Below are positions 36,166-46,047 of a DNA stretch of 64,000 nt, piece after piece; within the stretch, counting starts at the first letter, position 1; each line of letters opens with the position of its first letter. A program made the position numbers and the translations under genes. The notes under the pieces are model-generated. The model was not told the DNA's origin and ran no database searches. It saw only the letters and a program-made list of their open reading frames with translations. The DNA lies in contig JAVBKW010000027.1 in the NCBI GenBank assembly GCA_031553855.1, forward strand, positions 1 through 64,000, given 5' to 3'. The stretch is from RACS-047 sp031553855 (GTDB lineage: Bacteria > Bacillota > Clostridia > Christensenellales > Pumilibacteraceae).

Positions 36166-36190
36166 AGGTCGTGACATTTTGTCACGACCT
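36166..36190. repeat. Perfect hairpin AGGTCGTGACA/TGTCACGACCT
   Basis: An 11-bp perfect stem with a 3-nt TTT loop, 17 bp from the hairpin at 36208. On either strand it lacks a proper T-run, so a protein-binding palindrome or RNA structure is more likely than a terminator. Confidence 0.75.
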
Positions 36191-36207
36191 CGCTATCATC
36201 TTCCGTT

Positions 36208-36232
36208 AGTTGTCCGATTTTTTCGGACAACT
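36208..36232. repeat. Hairpin AGTTGTCCGA/TCGGACAACT (twin 2)
   Basis: A perfect 10-bp stem with a TTTTT loop, upstream of the metallophosphoesterase gene. It is the near-identical partner of 35266-35290 on the other side of that gene, differing by a compensatory stem pair. Confidence 0.8.
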
Positions 36233-36277
36233 GAATTCCTTCCTCTGCATTAACATAATACTTCTACATACTGTTCA

Positions 36278-36304
36278 GGGCGCGGAATCCGTCGTCCCGC
36301 GCCC
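36278..36304. repeat. GC-rich hairpin after the surface-protein gene
   Basis: GGGCGCGG (278-285) pairs with CCGCGCCC (297-304) around an 11-nt loop, 46 bp past the stop of the giant gene. No T-run follows, so it may stabilise the mRNA 3' end or slow polymerase. Confidence 0.6.
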
Positions 36305-36349
36305 CGGCATAAGGAGGATCCTTGAATATTTATCTCATGCCGCGCACAA

Positions 36350-39300
36350 TCATTTTGCCTTTTTCGTTTTGCTTTTGAACACCTTACGCTTACGCATGAT
36401 GTAGACAACGGCGATGCCGCCGAACACGCCGAATATGACAATGAGCAGTACGATCGTACCGGCCGCATTGACTGCGTACACGATTTCAAAGGAGTATTCC
36501 GTTACGTTGCCGGCTTTATCAGTCAGCACAAATCGGTAGCTGCCTTCCTTGCTTATGGTATCGCCGAACTCGTAACTAAACTCCGTTCCGTTAATATAAG
36601 CCTTGACCTCAACCTGCTTGTTCGGGTTTTTCAAGGCCACGTTGCCGCCGGACTTGCCGCCGTTCTCCACGCCGGACAGCGTGGCTCCCGGCTTAACGGT
36701 ATCAATAATAAAGACGTATTCAGCGGTGTTGTTTGCCCTGTCGGCCAGCACGATTTTGTATTCACCGTCCGCTTCGACCACCGCTCCGCTTACATACTCG
36801 CCTACAAATTCGCCGCCCTTAAACAGCTTCCCTGTCACGCCGTCCGCGCTGAAGGCAAGCGTTACGGGCATGTATGTCAGACCGTTTTCCCCCGCGCCGT
36901 TCAGCGTTCCGGCCGGCGCGGTCTTATCAATCGTAAAGGTATAAACCGCCTTGTAACCGTTGCCGTCAAGGAACTCTAATGTGTATTCTCCCTCGGCCGT
37001 GATATCGGTCCCGGACAGATACTCGGCATTTTTTCCGTTGAATATAAGCCTTGCTTCCGCTTCGTCAGACCATGTAAAGCGCACCGCTGTGTTCGTATAT
37101 CCGCCGTCCGTTACGCCGGTAAGCGTCCCTTCCGGGGCGGGCTTTTTGTACTCATGCTCAACGGCTACCGCGTCAAGACCGCTCCTGAAATTATCTTCGA
37201 CGACGACTTTATACAGTCCGTCCAAATTGAATTCATAAAACAATCCGCTTAGAGCTATCGCTCTGCTATAGCTGTCTTTTTCAAGCAGCGTCCATGTTTT
37301 GCCGTCAAGCGACTTGTATATTTTAATGGTTGAAATCGCCGTGCCGCTGTCCGCGCTCGGCTTTATTTTAATTTCCAGCCTCTTGCTGTCCGCGTTTTCC
37401 GTTACTGTTATGACGGGCGGATCAAGCGAAAGTATAAAGGTTATTTCCGCGCCGGTGCCGCCGTGGTTTACCGCGTAAACGGTATATCGCCCGCTCTTGT
37501 CGAGCGTATATCCATCGCCGCAGCTGACAATAGCCATTACCTCACCAGCGCTGCTTTTTATGATGTACATCGCGTAATCGCCGCCTAAAACGTCCTCGAT
37601 TCCGACTGTTACCGAACTGTTGAACATATACTGCCTATCACTGCTCGCCGTGTTCCAGACACCGTTTGCCAGCTTATATACAATGTTCGGCACAGTTTTG
37701 ACTATCACGATTTTGTACTCGTAATTATTGCCGTAATCGTCATAGACCGTCAGGACATGCTCGCCCTCTGCCGAATAAATAAGTTCATGATACGGTACGC
37801 CGTCAATGTAATAGTTCGCGTGACTGGAAAGCGTTACACTATTACCCACAAAGATCCTGTCAGCTTTTAACGCGTAGAGTTCGTTGCCATCATGCGCTGC
37901 CGCAGGCGTTCTCTGCCACCAATAGAACGAACTGACCGACTCCGCGGCATACTCGGCGATGACCGCGTTCAAACGTTCCAATGTAAAATATGCGACCTCG
38001 GTATTCTTATCCCCGGATTTTTTGTAAATATAATATTGACCGTTCTTCGCGTTCGCGCTGTCAATACTGTCCATCGGAATGCCGCCGTTCCATGTGTTGC
38101 CGCTCCACGTGGCCGTCCGCACAAGCGCGTTTTCTCTTGCCGCCGCAAACGCAAAAGCGTTTTCGTAGCTTGCAAACGCATACGCGTTTCCGCTTCGGTC
38201 CTTCGCTTCCCAAAATTCTTTATTTAAAGTTTCGGATATGACATCGGTACGCGTTGCCGTAAAAGTTGCCGTCCAAACATTGCCCGCCGCGTCCGTGCTT
38301 TCGATGAAATACACGCCACCGTCAATCGTGCGGATCGCGTTGCCTTTGACATAATTGATTCCGTTTACCGTAACGTTTACTATAGGCGCGTCCGTCATGG
38401 CGTCGCCGTTTTCCCAAGTGATCGTTACGTTACCGGCCGCATTTCCGCCGCTCACGCCGTTAAGGCTTACCGCCTTTGCAGCACGGTCTATAATAACGGC
38501 AAAGGTTTCGGAGCGATTTCCCGCCTCATCCTCGGCATAAAACTCATAACGTCCCGCCGATGAATAAGTGAAGTATTGGCTGTATGCAATGAAGTTATCC
38601 GCGCCCGGCAGCCGCACATAACACGTCGTCGCCACGCCGCCTGCCGACATGCTGATACGCGCTAGGTTCGTATATGTGCCGTTGGTCACGGCAATCTCGT
38701 TTGCGTAAAGCTGCACAATAGGCGCGGTAGTCAAAAGATAGATTTTGCTTTCCGCCGATACATTGCCGGCGCGGTCAATGGCGCGGAAATAATACCAGCC
38801 GTCCCCGGATGCCGCCGTGATCTCGCCGCCGTTGTACATTTCCCACGTCCCGTTCGGGCGCTTTATTTCCATACGGAATACACCGCTTACGCTGTCCGTA
38901 GCCGCATACTTAAAAGCCTTGTTCGTGTAGCTTCCGCTCTGGACATTCGCGCCGCCCGCTGTCAAGCCGCCGGACGGTTTGCTTAAATCCAGCGTTACGC
39001 TTACAGTCTCGCTCACATTCCCTGCAAGATCGACCGCGTAAAAATAATAGGTGCCCTCTGCAGTCAGTTTTGTTTCCGCCGTGTAAATTGCATAACTGCT
39101 TGCGCCGGGTTCTTTGACATACATGATTGTAATATCGTGCTGTGTGCCGGTAGCCTCAAACATTATGTAACCGCTGTTGGTATACGTTCCGTCAGCTACA
39201 GCCGCCGTTCCCGCATACACCGTGCCCACCGGTGGAACCGTAATCAGGCAAATCGTATATTCATCCGACAGGTTTCCGGCGTTGTCGTAAACGCGGAAGC

Positions 39301-42300
39301 TATACCAGCCGTCCCCGCTACCTGCCGTTAATTCTCTGCCGTCATAAGTTTCCCAAGACTTGCCCGGCTTCTTTATTTCCATGCGCGATATACCGCTGAG
39401 GTTGTCGCTTGCGGAATAGCAGAACGCCGTATTGATATAGCCGCCGCTCTGTATGCCCGCCGTTCCAATGGGCGCGGTTGTGTCGATAATAAAGGTATAG
39501 ACCCTTGTGTAACCGTTGTCGTCGTAAAACGCCAAAGCGTACTCGCCTTCAGCGGTTATAGCCGTTCCGGATAAGTAATCCGTCGTGCTGCCGTTAACGG
39601 TAAGCCGCGCTTTTGCTTCGTCCGTCCATTCAAACCGGACTGTTCCGTTTGTGCTGCCGCCGTCGATAACGCCGGACAGCGTACCTGCCGGCGCGGGTTT
39701 AACATATTCTTTAATCGCCGTAACAGTGTCTAATCCGCTTCTGAAACTGTCCTCGATAACGGCTTTGTAAATCCCGTTCCTGTAGAACTCATAAGTCAAG
39801 CGGGATATAGTTATTGCATGGCCGTAATCGTCGGCCGTAAGCTGAGTCCAAGTCTGACCTCCGTCCGTCGACCGGTAAACACCGATACTTGTTATAGCCG
39901 CGTTCTCGTCAAGGCTGCCTTGTATGTTAAGTTCCAGGCGCTTGCTCTGTTCATTTTCCGTAAACACCGCGTTTGGCGCGCTTAACGAAAGCACAAAAAC
40001 TATTTCTTCCGATTCGCCGAAGTGGTTGATTCCTTTTACGGTATACTGCCCGCTTTTGTTTATAACGTACTCGTCGCCAAGGCTCAGGATCGCAATGATT
40101 TTACCCGTGCTGTCCGCAACAATATACATCGCATAATCGTCGATGCCGTCAGTTATTTTGACCGTTACGGCTTTCGTCAGCCTGTATTGCCGCGCGGCTG
40201 TTGCCGTGTTGAACACACCGCCGCCTGCAACCATATATTTTACCGCGGGCGCGCTGCGCGTTATTTTAAGCGCATACTCATAGCTGTTTCCGTAATCGTC
40301 ATAGACCGTCAGGGTATGCAATCCTTCCACGGAATAGGTAAGCCCGCTGTACGGCACTCCGTCGATCAGGTAGTTGGCGTGGCTGCCAAGCGTTATGCTG
40401 ATGCCGATGAATACCCTGCCGTCTTTCAAGCCGTAAAGATCCTCGCCCTGCGCCGCTGCCACCGGTGTCTTCTGCCAGTAGTAGTATGACTTGACCGTCG
40501 CGGCGGCGTATTCGAAAATGACCGCGTTCAATCTTTCCAGCGTAAAGTAAGCGACTTCAATATTTTTATCGCCCGATTTTTTGTAGATATAAAAGCTGCC
40601 GTTCTTTGCGTTCACGCTGTCGATGCTGTCCATAGGGATGCCAACGTCCCACACCGCGCCGCTCCATGTTCCCGTCCTGACAAATGCGGCTTCGCGTTCT
40701 TTAGCGAAAGCAAGTGCGTTATCATAGCTCGAAAAAGCAACGGTTCCGTCAGCCGTACCGTCGGTACTTTCAAAATAAATTTTATTCAGGGTTTCTGAAA
40801 CAACGTCCTTGCGCTTTGCCGTAAACGACGTGTTCCATGTGTTGCCCGCGGCGTCGATGCTTTCAATATAATACTCGCCGCCGTCGATGGTATGTATGAC
40901 GCTGCCGTTGCTGTACGGCACTCCGTTTATCGTTACGGAAACAATGGGCGCGGTATTTCCGCTGGCGTCGTTTGACCACGTCACGCTCGCATCGCCCGAC
41001 GCTACCCCGTCTGTTATGCCGTTCAATGTAACCGGCTTTGACATGCGGTCAATGATGATTGCGAAACTACCTGATCGATTGCCCGCCGCGTCCTCGGCGT
41101 AAAACTCATAGCGCCCCGGCGCTGTATAAATAAAGTATTGGTTATAGGCTATATAGTCTTGCGCGCGCGGCAGTTTTACGTAGCATGTTACCGACGTGCC
41201 GCCTGATGCCGACATACTTATGCGTGCAGCCGTCGTGTGCGTTCCGTTTCCGACAGGCTGTTCATTCGCGTAAAGCTGAACCGTAGGCGCGGCGGTCAAA
41301 AGGTTTACTTTGCTTTCACCCGACACGTTTCCGGCGTTATCTATTGCACGGAAAGTATACCAGCCGTTACCGGAGCCTACGGCGATCTCGCCGCCGGAGT
41401 AGGTCTCCCACGATTGTCCGGGACGCATGATCTCATAACGCGCAATGCCGCTCACGTTATCCGTCGCGGAATACTTAAACGCTGTATTGACATAACTGCC
41501 GTTTACCACGCTTTCACCGTCTGAGGTAATCGCGCCCACCGGCGCAGTCGTGTCTAGCGTAATATTAACGATGCCGCTTACGTTTCCGGCATTATCGCTT
41601 GCGTAGAAATAATAGATGCCTTCTCGGTATAACGGAGTTCCGGATACATAGGAGATATATCCGCTTGAATCGGGGATTTTTGCGTAAAGGCTTGCCGTAG
41701 CAGTTCCCGATGCGGCGGCGGTAAACGCGACATAGCTTTTATTGGTATAACTTCCGCTTGGTACTGTTGTCGTACCCGAGTATACCGAAACGGAAGGCGC
41801 GGCGGTTATAAGCGTAATCTGACTTTCGGCCGATACGTTCCCCGCCCTGTCAGTCGTCCTGAAATAATACAGCCCGTTTGCGCTTGTAGCGGCAATCGTT
41901 GTTCCGGTGTATGTTTCCCATACGCCGTCCGGCTTCTTAATCTCATATTTTGATACGCCGCTTAAATTATCCGAGCCGATATAATAAAATGATTTGTTTG
42001 TAAATGCGCCGCTTGATACCAGCGAGCCGTTTGCGTAAAGGCTTCCCGTGGGCTTTGTAGTGTCTATCGTAACGCTTACCGTGTCGCTATAATTGCCGAC
42101 AACATCGTAAGCGTAAAAGTAATACGTTCCTTCCGCCGAGAACGGCGTTCCCGCTACGTAGGAAATATAACTGCTTGAGCCGGGGACCCGGACATACATT
42201 GATGACACGCCGCTGCCTGCGTCCGTAACTGAAAATTTAACCGCGTTGCTGTTGGTGTACCCGCCGCTTGCAAGCGTTGTACTGCCGCCCTTAATAGTAA

Positions 42301-43801
42301 CAACCGGCTTTGTCTTATCCAACAGGATCGTTACCGTTGCGCTTACGTTTCCCGCCCTATCTACCGCGTAAAAATAATACGTGCCGTCAGCAATAAATTG
42401 TGTTCCAACCGGAAAGCTTACATACGATGACGACCCCGGCTGGCGGACGTAAACCGCCGACAGCTCTATGTTGTCCGAAGCCTGATAAGTGATATATGAA
42501 GCATTGGTTATCTTACCGCTCGATACGGCGGTTGTCGCGGCGTACAGAGTACCCACCGGCGCGGTGCGGTCTAAATAAATGATATAATCGCTCGTTCTGT
42601 TGCTGGCCGCGTCTATCGCATAAAAGGTGTATTTCCCTTCTGCTGTGATTGTTGATCCCGACGAATAAACCGAATAACTGCCGCTGTCTTTTTTCATATA
42701 ACAGGTCCGGCTGTTTGCGTCGCTCGATGTAAAATATATATAACTCGATGCGGAATAGTACCCGCTATTAACTGCGCTGCCGCCTGAATATAACTGTGCT
42801 GTCGGGACGGTTCGGTCAATCGTTACACTATAAATTAAGGTTTCGTTCCCGGCCTTATCCTTGGCATAATAGTAATATGTTCCTTCCGCGGTCATTGTCA
42901 CACTTGACCCCACGTAATGCGTATAATAGCTTACGCCGGGCGTTCTGATATAAATGCCGTCAACGCCCGTCGTCGCATCCGACGCTTCAAAACTGACAGA
43001 GGCCGTGTTGATAACCGCGCCGCTGCTGAGCTGCGAAGACGAACTGCTGTATGCTCTGACCGTCGGAGCTGTGCCGTCTTTCGTCACGTTTATAACGCTG
43101 CTTGAGTTGCCTGCATAGTCAACGCAGTAGAGTTTATATAACCCGTCCGCGGAAAGTATTGCGCTCGGCCCGCCTGAGACATACGATGCGCCGTTAAGTG
43201 AGAAATAATAATACTGAACTCCGGAAAAATCATCCGTCGCGCTATATGTGATAGTATGCCTGACTGTACTGTTATTGGATACCGTTGCGCCGTTGGCATA
43301 GGCTGTCATAACCGGCTTAACAGTATCTAAGGCAATCTTGTACTCGCCGGAATAAGTTTTTATACCTAAAAAACCTTTCTTGACCGCCCACATTGAATAC
43401 CAGCCGTTTACCGATCTTGAAAAGCCTAACCTATCCGCGCTCGGTGTGTAATCATATTCCTCGCCGTTTACTTCTCGTAATCTTATCATGTCGGCGTCGT
43501 ACATGATCGCGCCCCACATACCGTTTACATAACTGCCGCTGGAAATATAAGTTGAGTGACTGTTTTTTGTAAGCTGTAATGACGGCGAACTTGCCGCCAT
43601 TACCGATATACCGCCGTCATCTTCACCGCTCTCCCAAAGCATCGGCGAAGCCGCCATAACGGTGGCTGCCTCTGCCTCGACGCGGTTCGTTGTTCGGTCT
43701 ATCCGCGTAGCCCGCGCATAGATCGATAATCCGAGCAGTACCGCCATTATTGCGAACAATACGCTCAGGATTATGATTTTCAGTTTCCTGTTATTTCCCA
43801 T
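36350..43801 (-). CDS. Giant Ig-repeat membrane-anchored surface protein
   Basis: A 2483-residue protein. An N-terminal signal/anchor helix (about 7-27, LKIIILSVLFAIMAVLLGLS) is followed by about twenty Ig-like repeats of 75-90 residues, with D-x-T-x-P strand starts and (D/R)xAGN ends. Near the C-terminus a second helix (about 2445-2470, GTIVLLIVIFGVFGGIAVVY) precedes a basic tail. Two copies of a roughly 690-residue block (about 749-1440 and 1605-2292) share the ETLNK, MDSIDSxNAKNG and YFTLERLNAV segments. No LPXTG motif is seen. The ATG overlaps the virD4 stop (TAATG) with GGGAG upstream. Lying between virD4 and the channel genes, it may be a mating-pair adhesin, but this is inference. Confidence 0.88.
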   Translation of the reverse strand: MGNNRKLKIIILSVLFAIMAVLLGLSIYARATRIDRTTNRVEAEAATVMAASPMLWESGEDDGGISVMAASSPSLQLTKNSHSTYISSGSYVNGMWGAIMYDADMIRLREVNGEEYDYTPSADRLGFSRSVNGWYSMWAVKKGFLGIKTYSGEYKIALDTVKPVMTAYANGATVSNNSTVRHTITYSATDDFSGVQYYYFSLNGASYVSGGPSAILSADGLYKLYCVDYAGNSSSVINVTKDGTAPTVRAYSSSSSQLSSGAVINTASVSFEASDATTGVDGIYIRTPGVSYYTHYVGSSVTMTAEGTYYYYAKDKAGNETLIYSVTIDRTVPTAQLYSGGSAVNSGYYSASSYIYFTSSDANSRTCYMKKDSGSYSVYSSGSTITAEGKYTFYAIDAASNRTSDYIIYLDRTAPVGTLYAATTAVSSGKITNASYITYQASDNIELSAVYVRQPGSSSYVSFPVGTQFIADGTYYFYAVDRAGNVSATVTILLDKTKPVVTIKGGSTTLASGGYTNSNAVKFSVTDAGSGVSSMYVRVPGSSSYISYVAGTPFSAEGTYYFYAYDVVGNYSDTVSVTIDTTKPTGSLYANGSLVSSGAFTNKSFYYIGSDNLSGVSKYEIKKPDGVWETYTGTTIAATSANGLYYFRTTDRAGNVSAESQITLITAAPSVSVYSGTTTVPSGSYTNKSYVAFTAAASGTATASLYAKIPDSSGYISYVSGTPLYREGIYYFYASDNAGNVSGIVNITLDTTAPVGAITSDGESVVNGSYVNTAFKYSATDNVSGIARYEIMRPGQSWETYSGGEIAVGSGNGWYTFRAIDNAGNVSGESKVNLLTAAPTVQLYANEQPVGNGTHTTAARISMSASGGTSVTCYVKLPRAQDYIAYNQYFIYTAPGRYEFYAEDAAGNRSGSFAIIIDRMSKPVTLNGITDGVASGDASVTWSNDASGNTAPIVSVTINGVPYSNGSVIHTIDGGEYYIESIDAAGNTWNTSFTAKRKDVVSETLNKIYFESTDGTADGTVAFSSYDNALAFAKEREAAFVRTGTWSGAVWDVGIPMDSIDSVNAKNGSFYIYKKSGDKNIEVAYFTLERLNAVIFEYAAATVKSYYYWQKTPVAAAQGEDLYGLKDGRVFIGISITLGSHANYLIDGVPYSGLTYSVEGLHTLTVYDDYGNSYEYALKITRSAPAVKYMVAGGGVFNTATAARQYRLTKAVTVKITDGIDDYAMYIVADSTGKIIAILSLGDEYVINKSGQYTVKGINHFGESEEIVFVLSLSAPNAVFTENEQSKRLELNIQGSLDENAAITSIGVYRSTDGGQTWTQLTADDYGHAITISRLTYEFYRNGIYKAVIEDSFRSGLDTVTAIKEYVKPAPAGTLSGVIDGGSTNGTVRFEWTDEAKARLTVNGSTTDYLSGTAITAEGEYALAFYDDNGYTRVYTFIIDTTAPIGTAGIQSGGYINTAFCYSASDNLSGISRMEIKKPGKSWETYDGRELTAGSGDGWYSFRVYDNAGNLSDEYTICLITVPPVGTVYAGTAAVADGTYTNSGYIMFEATGTQHDITIMYVKEPGASSYAIYTAETKLTAEGTYYFYAVDLAGNVSETVSVTLDLSKPSGGLTAGGANVQSGSYTNKAFKYAATDSVSGVFRMEIKRPNGTWEMYNGGEITAASGDGWYYFRAIDRAGNVSAESKIYLLTTAPIVQLYANEIAVTNGTYTNLARISMSAGGVATTCYVRLPGADNFIAYSQYFTYSSAGRYEFYAEDEAGNRSETFAVIIDRAAKAVSLNGVSGGNAAGNVTITWENGDAMTDAPIVNVTVNGINYVKGNAIRTIDGGVYFIESTDAAGNVWTATFTATRTDVISETLNKEFWEAKDRSGNAYAFASYENAFAFAAARENALVRTATWSGNTWNGGIPMDSIDSANAKNGQYYIYKKSGDKNTEVAYFTLERLNAVIAEYAAESVSSFYWWQRTPAAAHDGNELYALKADRIFVGNSVTLSSHANYYIDGVPYHELIYSAEGEHVLTVYDDYGNNYEYKIVIVKTVPNIVYKLANGVWNTASSDRQYMFNSSVTVGIEDVLGGDYAMYIIKSSAGEVMAIVSCGDGYTLDKSGRYTVYAVNHGGTGAEITFILSLDPPVITVTENADSKRLEIKIKPSADSGTAISTIKIYKSLDGKTWTLLEKDSYSRAIALSGLFYEFNLDGLYKVVVEDNFRSGLDAVAVEHEYKKPAPEGTLTGVTDGGYTNTAVRFTWSDEAEARLIFNGKNAEYLSGTDITAEGEYTLEFLDGNGYKAVYTFTIDKTAPAGTLNGAGENGLTYMPVTLAFSADGVTGKLFKGGEFVGEYVSGAVVEADGEYKIVLADRANNTAEYVFIIDTVKPGATLSGVENGGKSGGNVALKNPNKQVEVKAYINGTEFSYEFGDTISKEGSYRFVLTDKAGNVTEYSFEIVYAVNAAGTIVLLIVIFGVFGGIAVVYIMRKRKVFKSKTKKAK

Positions 43802-46047
43802 TAATTTTCTCCCATTTGAATTTGATGTCTTGTCATTTCCCTGTCGCCGCTTGTTTCCTGCATCGTACGCATGATTTTCTCGCGCAGGTCGTCTAAATCG
43901 CGTATCAGGTGATCCTGCTTCATAAGCACCGCGCGGCGGTTGCATTCGTCGATAACCTTTACAGCATCCTCGAACTGTCGGTTATCCAGCATTTGAAAAA
44001 GTTTGACGCGCTCGGCGTCGTCCATAAGTTCCGCAGTCGCCCGGCTCGCCCTGCCTTTCAGGTTCTCTATTACGATCTCCATGCGGCGCTCGGACATTTT
44101 ATTGGGGCCGGACGGTTTCGGTTTCTGTACAGGCGGCGGCGCAATTATACGGTTACGGTTCTTGATATCGTAATACAACGCGCTTTCATCAAAGAATTTG
44201 CCCTGCTTGTATTCCTGCACCGTCAGTTCCATGGAAAGCGACTGGCATTCAAAGCTCGGCGTGAATTTACTGCGTATTGGCTGGAAACCAAACACCGTCA
44301 CAATGGTATTACCCATGTTCCCCGGCGCGTTCAACTGTTGCAGCTCTATTGGATAAATAAGCGGGCGTTCCTTGATGCTGGCGTTACTGTTTACATCGTC
44401 CGCTTTTATGGTGTTATAGCCGACGCTGCGCGTAACCACCGATTTATTGCCGCATCGCTTAGAGAAGTCGTCTATCGTCTTTTGGTCGGTCGAACCAATA
44501 AATGCCTGAATATTACAGTTGGATTTTATGATCTCCGCTACTTTTTCATCGTAGACTTTTGCAAGCTGTGCGTATGACTGCACGACCATGCACAGCCAGA
44601 TCTTGCGGCTTCGCCCGACGGTTATCATCTGCTCCAATTTGTGTACCGCCGGAATATTCCCGAACTCGTCGAGCAGAAAAAACACGTGCCGCGGCAGGGT
44701 CAGGTCGGGATATGCATTCGCTTTCCGCACCAGTTCCTTATATGCCTGCAATATAACCATCGCCGCTAATGGATGCCTTGTGTCCCTTTCGTCCGGGATT
44801 TGTAAAAATAACGCAGTCGGCTTTTCCGCCATTTCCGAAAACTCGATTTCGTTCTCACTTGTAAGGCTGCATAAGGATATGTCCGCAAACAGGTTGAGCT
44901 TATCGAACAATGTGGATAAATAACTGCCGCGCGTCTTGTCCGCCGTGTCCAGCACCTGACGCCCTAGGCTCCGTGACCGTGCTGTCGGCGGCCTGCCGGA
45001 AAAATAACGGATAAGCTCGGCGCAATCCTTTTCCGTGTTTGTCGCTACGTTTTTGATATTATAGAAATTGTATTTTTCTTTTGTCATACCAAGATCCGGA
45101 TTTTCCGAATCTTCAAGCATTGCAAGCTCCACCGCAAGGCAAAAGTGTTTCGCTCCGCTCTCCCAGATAGGTTCCTGCTTATTCGTTACCGGGCAAAGCA
45201 CCGCTGCGATATCGTGCAGATCCTCGTAAACAAGGTCGAATAACTCCTGCTTTTTAACACCGAAGGCATTCTCCAATTCGCTGAGATCGTAATATTCCCG
45301 TCCGTCAAATGTATAGCTTCCTTTTTCCTCGTCGGCTTTCGCTTCCGTCTCGATCCGCAGCATCCGCTGATAAAGCGAGTACGGACGCTCCAACGGGTTC
45401 CACCGTATCGAGCGGAACGGATTTCGAAGATCCAAAACCTTGACCGTATACCCTCGCTGCTCAAGGCTCTTTGCGTGAAGCTGAAAAAGCTCGCCCTTCG
45501 GATCAGAAATAAGCATAGACGGCTTGGCTTTACTCTCGGCCAGGATCTGTATTGAAGGGTTTATAAAAGTAGTCGTTTTACCGCTGCCCGTGGTGCCTAT
45601 AACCAGCGTGTGCGCGGGCGGCGCTATGTCGATATGGTATCCGTCCTCACCCTGTATCGCGCGTATCGGTATGCCTACGTAATTCTTTTCTTTAAGTGTC
45701 TCGAACGTCGAATACTTAAAGTTTTTCCGGATATCCTCGTCGCTCTGGAATTTGGCGCGTTCTAAGTTTGTTTCCACCTCGTTGTCGCGCTTGTGGCCTT
45801 TGATAATCCGGTTAGTCGCTTTGAGCCAGTAATGCCGGTAATAATAGAGCGCATATATAAGCGCTGCGGCGGCTAACAGGAATCCGGCGTATTTAAATGT
45901 ATCGCCGTGCGCCATCAGGTAGACATTTAGCTTTAATCGGAAATCGTTTTTGACAAGACAGTTAAAGATAAAACCGCCAAAATAACAAGCGGCCGACATA
46001 ATGCCGACCGCGATAAGAATGCCTTTAAGTTTATCACTCCATTTCAT
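43801..46047 (-). CDS. virD4: VirD4/TraG-type coupling protein
   Basis: A 748-residue type IV coupling protein that would dock the relaxosome to the transfer channel. Two N-terminal membrane helices (about 8-28 and 52-68) precede a P-loop VIGTTGSGKTTTF (about 150) and Walker B VFFLLDEFGN (about 460). TraG/TraD-type signatures LISDPKGEL and GRSRKIWL are also present. It overlaps the relaxase gene by 14 bp and the surface-protein start by 1 bp. A proline-rich linker (IIAPPPVQKPKPSGP) leads to a helical C-terminus. Confidence 0.95.
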   Translation of the reverse strand: MKWSDKLKGILIAVGIMSAACYFGGFIFNCLVKNDFRLKLNVYLMAHGDTFKYAGFLLAAAALIYALYYYRHYWLKATNRIIKGHKRDNEVETNLERAKFQSDEDIRKNFKYSTFETLKEKNYVGIPIRAIQGEDGYHIDIAPPAHTLVIGTTGSGKTTTFINPSIQILAESKAKPSMLISDPKGELFQLHAKSLEQRGYTVKVLDLRNPFRSIRWNPLERPYSLYQRMLRIETEAKADEEKGSYTFDGREYYDLSELENAFGVKKQELFDLVYEDLHDIAAVLCPVTNKQEPIWESGAKHFCLAVELAMLEDSENPDLGMTKEKYNFYNIKNVATNTEKDCAELIRYFSGRPPTARSRSLGRQVLDTADKTRGSYLSTLFDKLNLFADISLCSLTSENEIEFSEMAEKPTALFLQIPDERDTRHPLAAMVILQAYKELVRKANAYPDLTLPRHVFFLLDEFGNIPAVHKLEQMITVGRSRKIWLCMVVQSYAQLAKVYDEKVAEIIKSNCNIQAFIGSTDQKTIDDFSKRCGNKSVVTRSVGYNTIKADDVNSNASIKERPLIYPIELQQLNAPGNMGNTIVTVFGFQPIRSKFTPSFECQSLSMELTVQEYKQGKFFDESALYYDIKNRNRIIAPPPVQKPKPSGPNKMSERRMEIVIENLKGRASRATAELMDDAERVKLFQMLDNRQFEDAVKVIDECNRRAVLMKQDHLIRDLDDLREKIMRTMQETSGDREMTRHQIQMGEN

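Larger units (their letters stand above)
35893..36349. other. 457-bp structured intergenic region
   Basis: The region between the metallophosphoesterase and the giant surface-protein gene holds no gene I can support, only 20- and 46-codon minus-strand frames without ribosome sites. It contains the candidate oriT (35978-36050), three perfect hairpins (36166, 36208, 36278) and the metallophosphoesterase ribosome site. It is the most densely structured non-coding DNA of the ICE outside the intron. Confidence 0.75.

Noticed and set aside
35893..36190. 20- and 46-codon minus-strand frames in the structured intergenic region
   Set aside because: No ribosome sites, and they run through the inverted repeats, which explain the conserved look better.
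36603..43105. Many plus-strand frames opposite the giant protein
   Set aside because: They are antisense shadows of a repetitive Ser/Thr/Gly-rich coding sequence, without ribosome sites.
43909..44923. Plus-strand 222-, 65- and 111-codon frames
   Set aside because: They are antisense to virD4, whose Walker motifs and full-length frame are clear.
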